The translations under genes and the position numbers were made by a program. From assembly GCA_027592785.1 (NCBI GenBank), contig JAQCLD010000013.1:1-57774 (forward strand): DNA of 57,774 bases. Reading direction: 5' to 3'. This DNA is from Acidobacteriota bacterium (GTDB taxonomy: Bacteria; Acidobacteriota; Terriglobia; Bryobacterales; UBA6623). The notes beneath the pieces were generated by a model that did not search any database, had not been told where the DNA came from, and worked only from the letters and a program-made list of their open reading frames with translations. Below, piece by piece: positions 51,324 to 57,774 of the stretch (position 1 is the stretch's first letter; each line of letters begins with the position of its first letter).

Positions 51324-52637
51324 ATGCCCAGCACGCCCAACCGCAGACAGTTCCTTTCCGCCGTCGGCGCCGGCCTCTCGCTCGCCGCTGCAGCGTCGGC
51401 CCAAAAGACGGCCGCGCCGCTCGACGTCGTACGCATCGGCGTTGTCGGCGTCGGTTCGCGAGGCCGCGGCGATCTCGCCAACTTCTTAAAGCTCGAAGGC
51501 GTTGAAGTACGCGCCATCTGTGACATCGTCGAAGACAACGCCGCGCTGGCTCAGAAGATGGTGACCGACTCGGGTCGGCCATCGCCGCAGATCTACTCGC
51601 GCGGCGACAACGATTACAAGCGCCTGTGCGAACGCGACGATCTCGACCTCGTCTTTACCGCTACCCCCTGGGAATGGCATACGCGCATCTGCCTAGAAGC
51701 GATGAACAGCGGCAAGCACGCAGTCAGCGAAGTGCCCATCGCCGTAACGCTCGAAGAGTGCTGGGAGCTAGTGGAGACAGCCGAGCAGACCGGTCGCTAC
51801 TGCGTGCAGTTGGAGAACTGCAACTACGACCGCGTCGAACTGATGGTTCTCAACATGGTCCGCCAGAACGTGCTCGGAGAACTCGTGCACGCGCGTTGCG
51901 GATACTTGCACGATCTTCGCGCCGGCAAATTCAGTCAGCGTGCGGGCCGCAAGCTTTGGCGGCTCGATCACGCCATCCGGCGCAACGGCGACCTCTACCC
52001 CACGCACGGCCTGGGCCCGGTGGCGCAGTGCCTCAACATCAACCGCGGCAACCAGTTCGATCACCTGGTCTCCATCGGTTCCAAGACCCAGGGATTGCAC
52101 GAGTACGCCGTCGCCGAGTTCGGCGCCGACAGCCCCCAGGCGAAGCTCTACTTCGCCCTCAGCGACGTCGTCACATCGCTAATCCGCACGCGCGCGGGCC
52201 AAACCGTCGTTCTGACTCACGACACCAACACCGCCCGCCCTTACAGTCGCGACTTCACCATTCAAGGCTCCAAGGGAATCGTCGAGAAGTACCCCGAGGC
52301 CCGAGTCTACCTAGACGGGAGGAGCCCGCAACACGAGTGGGAAAACCTCATCGCAAAATACGCCGACCAATACGAGCACCCGCTCTGGCGCGCCTTGGAA
52401 CAGCAGGCCCAAGGTTCTGGCCACGGCGGCATGGACTTCGTGCAGACCTACCGGCTCGTCTATTGCCTGCGCAATGGCCAGCCCCTGGACATCGACGTCT
52501 ACGACGGAGCCGCCCTTTGCGCGATATCCGAACTCAGCGAACGTTCCATCGCCCAAAGAAGCAAGACGATGGACTTCCCCGACTTCACCCGCGGCCAGTG
52601 GATCAACCGTGCGCCGCTCGGCATCGTAACCGCGTAA
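51324..52637 (+). CDS. GH109-like NAD-dependent glycosidase (Gfo/Idh/MocA fold), Tat-exported
   Basis: 437 residues with a Tat signal (NRRQFLSAVGAGLSLAAA). NAD-binding RIGVVGVGSRGRGDL, then GKHAVSEVPIAVTLEECWEL, CGYLHDLR and RNGDLYPTHGLGPVAQCLNI, characteristic of GH109 alpha-N-acetylgalactosaminidases, which hydrolyse via a transient redox step on bound NAD. Tat export fits folding around the cofactor first. The family also holds uncharacterised oxidoreductases, so the substrate is tentative. Confidence 0.85.
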   Translation: MPSTPNRRQFLSAVGAGLSLAAAASAQKTAAPLDVVRIGVVGVGSRGRGDLANFLKLEGVEVRAICDIVEDNAALAQKMVTDSGRPSPQIYSRGDNDYKRLCERDDLDLVFTATPWEWHTRICLEAMNSGKHAVSEVPIAVTLEECWELVETAEQTGRYCVQLENCNYDRVELMVLNMVRQNVLGELVHARCGYLHDLRAGKFSQRAGRKLWRLDHAIRRNGDLYPTHGLGPVAQCLNINRGNQFDHLVSIGSKTQGLHEYAVAEFGADSPQAKLYFALSDVVTSLIRTRAGQTVVLTHDTNTARPYSRDFTIQGSKGIVEKYPEARVYLDGRSPQHEWENLIAKYADQYEHPLWRALEQQAQGSGHGGMDFVQTYRLVYCLRNGQPLDIDVYDGAALCAISELSERSIAQRSKTMDFPDFTRGQWINRAPLGIVTA

Positions 52638-52662
52638 GAGCGCGTAATGGCGCGCGCTAGCG

Positions 52663-53670
52663 CTACCAGCCCTTTTGCTTGTCGACGACGTTGACGAACG
52701 GCAGCCCTTCGCCGAAGCGCCGAATGTTCTCCTTCGCCGTCCCCAACATGCGAAATTGATCGAAGTCCGACCGTCCCGCGACGTGCGGCGTAATGATTAC
52801 ATTCTCGAATCCCCACAGCGGATGCCCCTTCGGCAGCGGCTCCGGATTCATCACGTCGACGCCCGCACCCGCCAACCGCTGCGAGTCCAGTGCCTTGACC
52901 AGCGATGCCAGATCGTATGTGCCGCCGCGGCTCACGGCGATAAAGTACGAACCCCTCTTCATCAACTCAAACTGGTCGGGTCCGAGCATGTTGGCGCTCT
53001 GCGGCGTAAACGGTGCGGCCATGAACACCACGTCCGCGTTAGGCAATTCCTGGTCGATCTGATCCGGCTTGACCACGTGATCCACCATCGGCGAGTAGGG
53101 GATATCTTCCGGATCGACGCCGACCACTTTCATTCCGAAGGCCCAGGCGCGGACCGTGATTTGCTGGCCTATTCCGCCCATACCGATGACTAGCGCCGAT
53201 TTACCTTTCAGCTCCAGCAGATTGTGAGGCCGGTTTTGCCAGAGTTCCTGATCTTTGTGCTTGAGCCACTTCGGGATCTCCCGCGTATGCGCCAACAACA
53301 TCGCGAAGGCATGGTCGGCAATCTCCGGGCTCTGCACGATCTGATTGTTCGTCAACACGATGTTCGAATCCCGCAGCGCCGTCGAGCCTGTCAGATGCAG
53401 CACGCGTTCCACTCCCGCGCTGACTGTTTGGGTCCACACTAGCTTTTTGCCTGCGCGAACCATGTCCGGGGTGATGTTGCCGACGAAACCGTCCGCGTCG
53501 ACAATCTCGCTCATGACGGTTTCCGCGGTCACCGGGACCAGCCGTACTTTGTCGCTGACCGCCTGCCATTCCGCGATCACCTCCGCGGGTTGGTCCATGA
53601 CGACAACCTTCTTGGTTTGGGCAGACAGCACGACGGAAGCCAATACAAAAGTCAGGATAAGTTGATACAT
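52663..53670 (-). CDS. 2-hydroxyacid dehydrogenase-family protein with signal peptide
   Basis: 335 residues from ATG 53670 (AGGAG at 8 nt; a GTG at 53679 is too close to it). MYQLILTFVLASVVLSAQ is a Sec-type signal. The rest is a D-isomer-specific dehydrogenase: NNQIVQSPEIADHAFAMLL, NAD-binding VIGMGGIGQQITVRA, catalytic region VSRGGTYDLASLVKAL and the His in ITPHVAGRSDF. These enzymes normally act in the cytoplasm with free NAD(P), so export is odd. Convergent with the GH109-like gene, 25 nt apart. Confidence 0.82.
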   Translation of the reverse strand: MYQLILTFVLASVVLSAQTKKVVVMDQPAEVIAEWQAVSDKVRLVPVTAETVMSEIVDADGFVGNITPDMVRAGKKLVWTQTVSAGVERVLHLTGSTALRDSNIVLTNNQIVQSPEIADHAFAMLLAHTREIPKWLKHKDQELWQNRPHNLLELKGKSALVIGMGGIGQQITVRAWAFGMKVVGVDPEDIPYSPMVDHVVKPDQIDQELPNADVVFMAAPFTPQSANMLGPDQFELMKRGSYFIAVSRGGTYDLASLVKALDSQRLAGAGVDVMNPEPLPKGHPLWGFENVIITPHVAGRSDFDQFRMLGTAKENIRRFGEGLPFVNVVDKQKGW

Positions 53671-54016
53671 GTTACTCACTCCTCAAACGAGGCGCATACG
53701 CCGCCCAAATTCTACACGGCGGCGGCGCCTAAAGTCGATGTTTCGGGGGTAAGCTCAATGTCCATCGGCCGTCGCTACGGGTCGTCCAATCCGCATCTCG
53801 TCCAGGCTTCGAATGGGTAGATCTGCTTCAACCCTTTTAGAATCAGGAGATAGCCGTGACTGCGACGGTTCCTGAACCGTTTGTAACGATGCCTGACCCC
53901 AGTGGAGGGGCTACCCTTTGGGTCTACTCTAGCGCTACGTTCGTAAGGTCACGCTCACCACTAGGTCCGCTACTCTTTGCTGCGTGGCATCGTAGGTTGG
54001 CTAGTCAGATTTGCTG
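53671..54016. other. Intergenic region upstream of the Rieske/cytochrome b operon
   Basis: About 350 nt without a recognised gene. It contains a 16-bp palindrome (53865-53880), a -10-like TAGAAT (53838-53843), an AGGAGA (53845-53850) and a possible 53-codon ORF described separately. Coding potential before 53830 looks poor on both strands. Confidence 0.5.
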
Positions 54017-54017
54017 A
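53856..54017 (+). CDS. Possible 53-aa ORF coupled to the Rieske gene
   Basis: GTG start 5 nt after AGGAGA; the TGA stop overlaps the Rieske ATG (TGATG), the classic coupling arrangement, and the Rieske gene has no ribosome-binding site of its own. The product (MTATVPEPFVTMPDPSGG..., ending RRLASQIC) resembles nothing I know and has no membrane helix, so it may be only a leader peptide or chance. Confidence 0.3.
   Translation: MTATVPEPFVTMPDPSGGATLWVYSSATFVRSRSPLGPLLFAAWHRRLASQIC
53865..53880. promoter_or_regulatory. 16-bp operator-like palindrome upstream of the Rieske operon
   Basis: ACGGTTC, CT, GAACCGT. Just downstream of the -10-like TAGAAT (53838-53843), a position suited to a repressor. 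Regulator unknown. Confidence 0.4.
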
Positions 54018-54499
54018 TGATGACTCGACGCAAATTTCAAGAATGGTCTGTTATTTTGCTTGGCGGTATCGCCCAAGCGGCTGTGGCCGTACCGGCCTTG
54101 ATCTACCTCCTCGTTCCCGGGGGAAAGAAAACAGGCGGCGGCTGGACGGACGCGGGGAGCATAGCGACGTTACCCACTGGTCGGCCCACCGAGGTCGCCA
54201 TTCAGCAGGAGCGGCAAGATGCTTGGAAGTCGTCGGTAGAGACGACAACGGTTTGGGCGCTCAAGAAGAGTGATTCCGAGATCGTTGTCTATTCGCCGCA
54301 GTGTACGCACCTCGGCTGTGGCTATCACTGGGAGGAAGGACAACAACATTTCCTGTGCCCCTGCCATGAATCGGTGTTCAGTAAGGATGGCGCTGTCGTT
54401 AGCGGTGTAGCTCCACGCCCGCTCGACAGGTTCGAAACGAGGATCGAAGGCGATCGCCTGTGGCTAGGCCCGCTGGCTCAGCAAGAAGGAAAAGGATAG
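54017..54499 (+). CDS. Rieske iron-sulfur protein of a bc-type complex
   Basis: 160 residues from ATG 54017. A Tat-like N-terminal anchor (TRRKFQEWSVILLGGIAQ) precedes the Rieske domain with CTHLGCGY and CPCHES binding the 2Fe-2S cluster and a C-terminal strand pair (PLDRFETRIEGDRLWLG). It transfers electrons from quinol to cytochrome c in a cytochrome bc/b6f-type complex. The cytochrome b gene starts 5 nt after its stop. Confidence 0.93.
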   Translation: MMTRRKFQEWSVILLGGIAQAAVAVPALIYLLVPGGKKTGGGWTDAGSIATLPTGRPTEVAIQQERQDAWKSSVETTTVWALKKSDSEIVVYSPQCTHLGCGYHWEEGQQHFLCPCHESVFSKDGAVVSGVAPRPLDRFETRIEGDRLWLGPLAQQEGKG

Positions 54500-54503
54500 G
54501 CGA

Positions 54504-55550
54504 GTGCTGCAGGGCGTGCTGAATTGGCTTGACGACCGCACGGGGATCGTCGGTGGACTGAAGAAGTTTCTTGACGAGGAGATTCCTGCTTCCAGCGGCT
54601 GGCATCAAGTCTTTGGGAGCGTTGCGCTATTCATCCTCGTCACGCAGTTCGCCACCGGCGTTCTGTTGGCCTTGAACTTTGCCCCTCAACCTGGAGCTTC
54701 GTACCTCAGCCTCCAATACATCATCAGCGAGATTCCCGGCGGTCGCCTGATTCACGGCCTGCATCACTGGGGCGCGAGCATGATGGTCGTCATCGTCGTG
54801 CTGCACATGATTCAAGTCGCTATTTGGGGCGCGTACAAGAAACCCCGCGAAGTGACCTGGCTCGTGGGAATCGTACTGCTGCTGCTCACCTTGGGCTTCG
54901 GACTCACCGGCTACTTGCTCCCTTGGGATAACCGAGCCTACTGGGCGACCGTGGTGACCGTTCAGATCTCTGGCTTGCCGCCGGGTGGTTCCGTCGTTCA
55001 GGCGTTAATGGGCAGTCCCGCCGGACAGGTGGGGATTGGCGTTTATCAGCGGTTCTACACCTTGCACGTCATGGTCCTGCCTGCGATCACCCTGGCTTTG
55101 GCAATCTTCCACGTCTTCTTAGTGCGCCGACACGGAGTCGCCTCGCAGCCTGGCGACGAGCATCAGCCCAAGAAGCAGTTCTACCCTGCGCAGGTGTACA
55201 AGGATACCGTGGCGGTTTTCGTCACTTTTGCGGTGCTCTTCGGCCTTGCGGCCCTAGCGGACATACCGCTAGAGAAGGTTGCCGATCCCCAAGACCTCAG
55301 CTACATCCCGCGCCCGGAGTGGTACTTCTTGTTCCTCTTCGAGACCCTCAAGTACTTTCAGGGCTCTTGGGAGGTTGTTGGAGCAGTGGTGTTGCCCACG
55401 CTGGCAATCATCGCATTGGCTCTCGTCCCGTTCTTCGACACAGGCAAAGTGAAGCGGGCCAGTCAGCGATTCGCGGCGATCGGAACGGTAGTTTTGGCCG
55501 CCTTCATATGGAGCGCCCTGACCATTGCTGCGATTGTGACGACCCCATAG
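54504..55550 (+). CDS. Cytochrome b of the bc-type complex
   Basis: 348 residues from GTG. N-terminal b6-like domain with two haem-ligand pairs (LIHGLHHWGASMMVVIVVLH; YTLHVMVLPAITLALAIFH, 14 residues between the latter), then the C-terminal domain with PEWYFLFLFE at the Qo site and a final helix ending AAIVTTP-TAG. The second His spacing is that of b6. The C-terminus should face outside; beyond the TAG the same frame continues into cytochrome c sequence. Confidence 0.93.
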   Translation: MLQGVLNWLDDRTGIVGGLKKFLDEEIPASSGWHQVFGSVALFILVTQFATGVLLALNFAPQPGASYLSLQYIISEIPGGRLIHGLHHWGASMMVVIVVLHMIQVAIWGAYKKPREVTWLVGIVLLLLTLGFGLTGYLLPWDNRAYWATVVTVQISGLPPGGSVVQALMGSPAGQVGIGVYQRFYTLHVMVLPAITLALAIFHVFLVRRHGVASQPGDEHQPKKQFYPAQVYKDTVAVFVTFAVLFGLAALADIPLEKVADPQDLSYIPRPEWYFLFLFETLKYFQGSWEVVGAVVLPTLAIIALALVPFFDTGKVKRASQRFAAIGTVVLAAFIWSALTIAAIVTTP

Positions 55551-56117
55551 CAGCAGGCAGGCAGCCAAGTTGCCGCCGCCGACCCCTTATCCGACTGGAG
55601 CGTCCTTCCGCCATCGGCAGTTGCCGGCCTTTACTAGTTCCGCGACCTGGGTTGCGACGGGTGTCACAACATCGCCGCAGGAGATCCAAAAGCCGGTCCG
55701 GCCCTTTCAACCGTCGTGACTCGACAGTCCGAAGACTGGATGTCCAGCCATTTCCAAGATTCTTCCGCCACCGGGGAAGCAAGCTTGACGCGGGCCCAGG
55801 TTCAGAATCTGACAGCTTTCGCCGTCAATCTCACTCCAGCGAATGGACCGGCGGTCGCCCAAGCGCCGCAGTTGCCGATTCACGGCGCCAGCATCTACGG
55901 AGCCCAGCAATGCACGTTCTGTCACCTAGTGAATGGTGAGGGTCAGGCTGTTGGGCCAACCTTGAACGGAGTAGCGGGACGACGCGATGCTGAATGGCTC
56001 GTTGGGCACTTTCGTGAACCTGCCGTCTTCGTCCCCGGGTCGACAATGCCCCCACTGGACCTTCCCGAGCCGCAAATGGATGCCCTTGTGTCCTACTTGC
56101 TAGCTCTCCCGAACTAG
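55551..56117 (+). pseudogene. Dihaem cytochrome c domain, in frame with cytochrome b but split by TAG codons
   Basis: After the cytochrome b TAG (55548-55550) the same frame reads QQAGSQVAAADPLSDWSVLP, PSAVAGLY, TAG (55635-55637), FRDLGCDGCHN..., then on without further stops to 56117. It carries two haem c sites, CDGCH (55653-55667) and CTFCH (55911-55925), and a Met-ligand motif STMPPLDLPE in the second domain; the first domain shows no such Met. No ATG, GTG or TTG occurs in frame until GTG 55716, past the first haem site, and there is no signal peptide. It can therefore only be exported as the tail of cytochrome b, which would require reading both TAGs, or it is a decayed gene. Confidence 0.7.
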
Positions 56118-56171
56118 CCAGCCCAGTTTTGTTCTTGCGCAACCGGCCGGGAGACAGCGGCGGCAGGCCGC

Positions 56172-57395
56172 TTACTCGCCTCGGTCGACTTGGCGACCAG
56201 CTAGGTAGACCGCGTCGATCTTGCGGGTGTTGGTGATGTCTTCGAGCGGGTTGGCTTCGAGGACGATGAAGTCAGCACGCTTGCCGGTCTCGATCGTTCC
56301 GACATCGTCAAGGCGCAGGAATTCGGCGCCGTTCTTGGTCGCCGCGACGATCACCTCGGCAGGGGTCATGCCGCTGATCGCCATGTCTTCCATTTCGACA
56401 TGCGGGGCCCAGGCGCTGTTACCGTCCGAGCCCAGCGCGATCGTGACGCCTTCGTCGTTAACGCGAGCGAGGTTGCGGGCCTGTATGGCGAAGGCAGCCT
56501 GCGATCCGGGATTCTCAACGTTGGAGGCTTGCAATCTCTCCATTTCTTCGGCGGAAAGCGCAGCGCTCAACCAACTCAGATCGGTCGGCACGCCGCGGCC
56601 GGGCAAATTGGGCACGAGCACAAAGTCGGGACGCTCCTTGAAGAGGGCGATGATCTCGTCGTCCACGTCGGTGTCGCGGATGCCGTGCGCGAAGGAGTCG
56701 ATGTCGGCGCTCAGTAGCGCCTTGGCGTCGGCAAGGTCAAAAATGTGCGCTGTGACGCGCTGGTCGACTTTGTGCGCTTCGTCGATGACGGCCGCGCCGA
56801 GCTCCAAGGGCAGCTTCTCGACCGTGCCGCCGCGGTTGTCGACCCAAATCTTGATGATGTCGACGCCACGTGCGGCCTGTTCGCGGACGGCCTGCCGAGC
56901 CTCTTCTTCGGTGGTCACCCAGTAGGGGATTTCAGTCCGACCAGGCTCGGGGCCGGTGATGCCGACGCCAGCGGTGCGGAAGCGGGCAGCGCCGGGGATG
57001 TCATTGTTGCGAATCTCGATGGCGGATTCTTCAGCGTCTCGACCGAGGCTCATCACGGCACTGACGCCCCAGTAGGGGCGGCCGCGGAGGTCTGCGATGA
57101 GCGCCTCCCGCTCGGTGTTCGTGTGAACGTGCGTATCGATGATGGTCGGCATCACGGTCATGCCCGTCAGGTCGACGCGCGGGGCGCCGCTGGGGGCTTC
57201 GATTTCGCCGACGGCGCCGACTTCGAGGAAATGGCCGTTTTCGACGACAAAGGCGGCGTTCTCGATAGCCGCACTGCCGTCGCCCACAATCAAGCGCGCG
57301 CCCTCGTAGAGGACAGCGTCAGTCTCGGGCACTGGGGACGAGCAAGCGCCAAGCGCCAAGAGAGAGACGGCCACGAGGCCAAGGATTCGATGCAT
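56172..57395 (-). CDS. Amidohydrolase-family lipoprotein
   Basis: 407 residues from ATG 57395, which has GGAGG 4 nt upstream and begins a lipoprotein signal (MHRILGLVAVSLLALGAC). Imidazolonepropionase/prolidase-like amidohydrolase: metal site IDTHVHTN, later VDIIKIWVD, TAHIFDLADA, SFAHGI and the Asp of ALGSDGNSAW, with KRADFIVLEANPLEDI at the end. Secreted members hydrolyse peptides or cyclic amides; the substrate is unknown. Longer upstream frames are not conserved-looking. Confidence 0.86.
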   Translation of the reverse strand: MHRILGLVAVSLLALGACSSPVPETDAVLYEGARLIVGDGSAAIENAAFVVENGHFLEVGAVGEIEAPSGAPRVDLTGMTVMPTIIDTHVHTNTEREALIADLRGRPYWGVSAVMSLGRDAEESAIEIRNNDIPGAARFRTAGVGITGPEPGRTEIPYWVTTEEEARQAVREQAARGVDIIKIWVDNRGGTVEKLPLELGAAVIDEAHKVDQRVTAHIFDLADAKALLSADIDSFAHGIRDTDVDDEIIALFKERPDFVLVPNLPGRGVPTDLSWLSAALSAEEMERLQASNVENPGSQAAFAIQARNLARVNDEGVTIALGSDGNSAWAPHVEMEDMAISGMTPAEVIVAATKNGAEFLRLDDVGTIETGKRADFIVLEANPLEDITNTRKIDAVYLAGRQVDRGE

Positions 57396-57774
57396 AGCTC
57401 CTCCGAAGTTCGCAGACATGCTAGCATCTTTCGAGTTCCGGGGTGCCCGGGGACCCGTCACCGATCGAGCATCCTGTACGCCTTCTCTCCCGAACCGAAC
57501 CCAGAACGAGAGAGAGTGGGTTTCTGCGCCATCCCGTACGCTGCATGACACCCTGGATGTCACGACAATGTCGCGGGACGGGCTCAGGAGGGCAGCTTCT
57601 TCTTGCTGCGTACGCGGACTGCATCCCGCCGCAAACGACAGAAATAGCGCGATTTGACGGGCGAGACGAGGCAATCCCTCTGCAAGAGAGACTATCCCCG
57701 CCAGCCTGAGAACGGCACTGCAAAACTAGACCACAGAGCGGCGGTGTGAAGGCGTCGGAAGGCGCCGGAAAACC
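57396..57774. other. Window end, no supported gene
   Basis: About 380 nt upstream of the amidohydrolase gene. Only short overlapping Arg/Pro-rich frames are open, none with a family motif. Two small inverted repeats sit close together: TGACA/TGTCA arms around 57547-57563 and CGACA-A-TGTCG just after, which could be a regulator site. Confidence 0.4.

Noticed and set aside
53977-54273. 98-aa ORF overlapping the Rieske gene
   Set aside because: Frame shadow; the Rieske frame has the cluster-binding motifs further on.
55319-55939. 206-aa ORF across the cytochrome b/c junction that might rescue the c domain by frameshift
   Set aside because: It is Arg/Ser-rich, lacks haem motifs and is a +2 shadow. 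The c domain is already in the cytochrome b frame.
54504-56117. TAG reassigned to a sense codon throughout the genome
   Set aside because: Many intact genes in the window end normally in TAG (for example bfr, proS, glgA, the class A PBP, the symporter and peroxidase), so global reassignment does not fit. Local readthrough or decay remains possible.
57418-57709. Overlapping 79-100 aa ORFs at the window end
   Set aside because: Open in several frames at once, Arg/Pro-rich, with no start signals or family motif; probably chance in GC-rich intergenic DNA.
1-57774. tRNA genes, CRISPR arrays, IS elements
   Set aside because: No T-loop/acceptor pairs, no regularly spaced repeats and no transposase motifs were seen by eye on either strand.

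Overview
The window is about 58 kb of high-GC, densely coding bacterial chromosome. A secreted protein carrying the TIGR03437-type domain (7973-8791), a family concentrated in Solibacter/Bryobacter relatives, points to Acidobacteriota, probably order Bryobacterales. LPS-type kdsB, mannose-1-phosphate guanylyltransferase, lipoprotein signal peptides, Tat substrates and a Rieske/cytochrome b operon fit a Gram-negative respiring heterotroph. I saw no rRNA, tRNA, CRISPR array or transposase.

Layout. 1-7.1 kb: MscS channel, a small conserved protein that seems to start at AUC, a GT5 glycogen/starch synthase, and an operon of biotin carboxylase, biotin carrier and a DnaC/IstB-like ATPase. 7.2-9.7 kb: three exported proteins (intradiol-dioxygenase-like, TIGR03437-type, glycine-zipper). 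9.8-17.8 kb: NtrY/NtrX-like two-component pair, bacterioferritin, sodium:solute symporter, di-haem peroxidase, small penicillin-binding protein. 17.8-20.1 kb: ECF sigma factor behind its own sigma-E-like promoter, zinc-finger anti-sigma, rsmA. 20-32.8 kb: envelope and polysaccharide genes (mannose-1-P guanylyltransferase, lepB, five glycosyltransferases, class A PBP, TPR protein) around proS. 32.8-37.3 kb: Trm112-like and DUF4126 proteins, a 49-residue membrane protein, comM, then a 1.39 kb cassette at the 3' end of comM. 37.3-50.3 kb: ZIP transporter, gluQ, nrdR, a triple-RidA lipoprotein, PIN-TRAM protein, ispDF, class IV aminotransferase, HD hydrolase, tag, EamA exporter, mazG, kdsB, a cupredoxin lipoprotein, haem O synthase and xth. 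50.4-57.8 kb: Tat-exported beta-propeller and GH109-like enzyme, a 2-hydroxyacid dehydrogenase with a signal peptide, the Rieske/cytochrome b/cytochrome c operon and an amidohydrolase lipoprotein.

Most notable. (1) Cytochrome b continues in frame into a dihaem cytochrome c domain, interrupted only by two TAG codons; the c domain has no start codon or export signal of its own. (2) The last codons of comM are duplicated as a 36-bp direct repeat flanking a lower-GC cassette of a HigB-like toxin (in-frame TAA), a HigA-like antitoxin and a DUF3467-like protein: the picture of a minimal element integrated at a gene 3' end. (3) A -10-like hexamer lies 6-11 nt before the start codon of at least nine genes, which suggests leaderless transcription. 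(4) A lipoprotein with three fused RidA domains and a dehydrogenase with a signal peptide are unusual.

All functional names come from reading translated motifs by eye; no database search was run. Starts were moved from the longest ORF where ribosome-binding sites, overlaps or family-typical N-termini argued for it.
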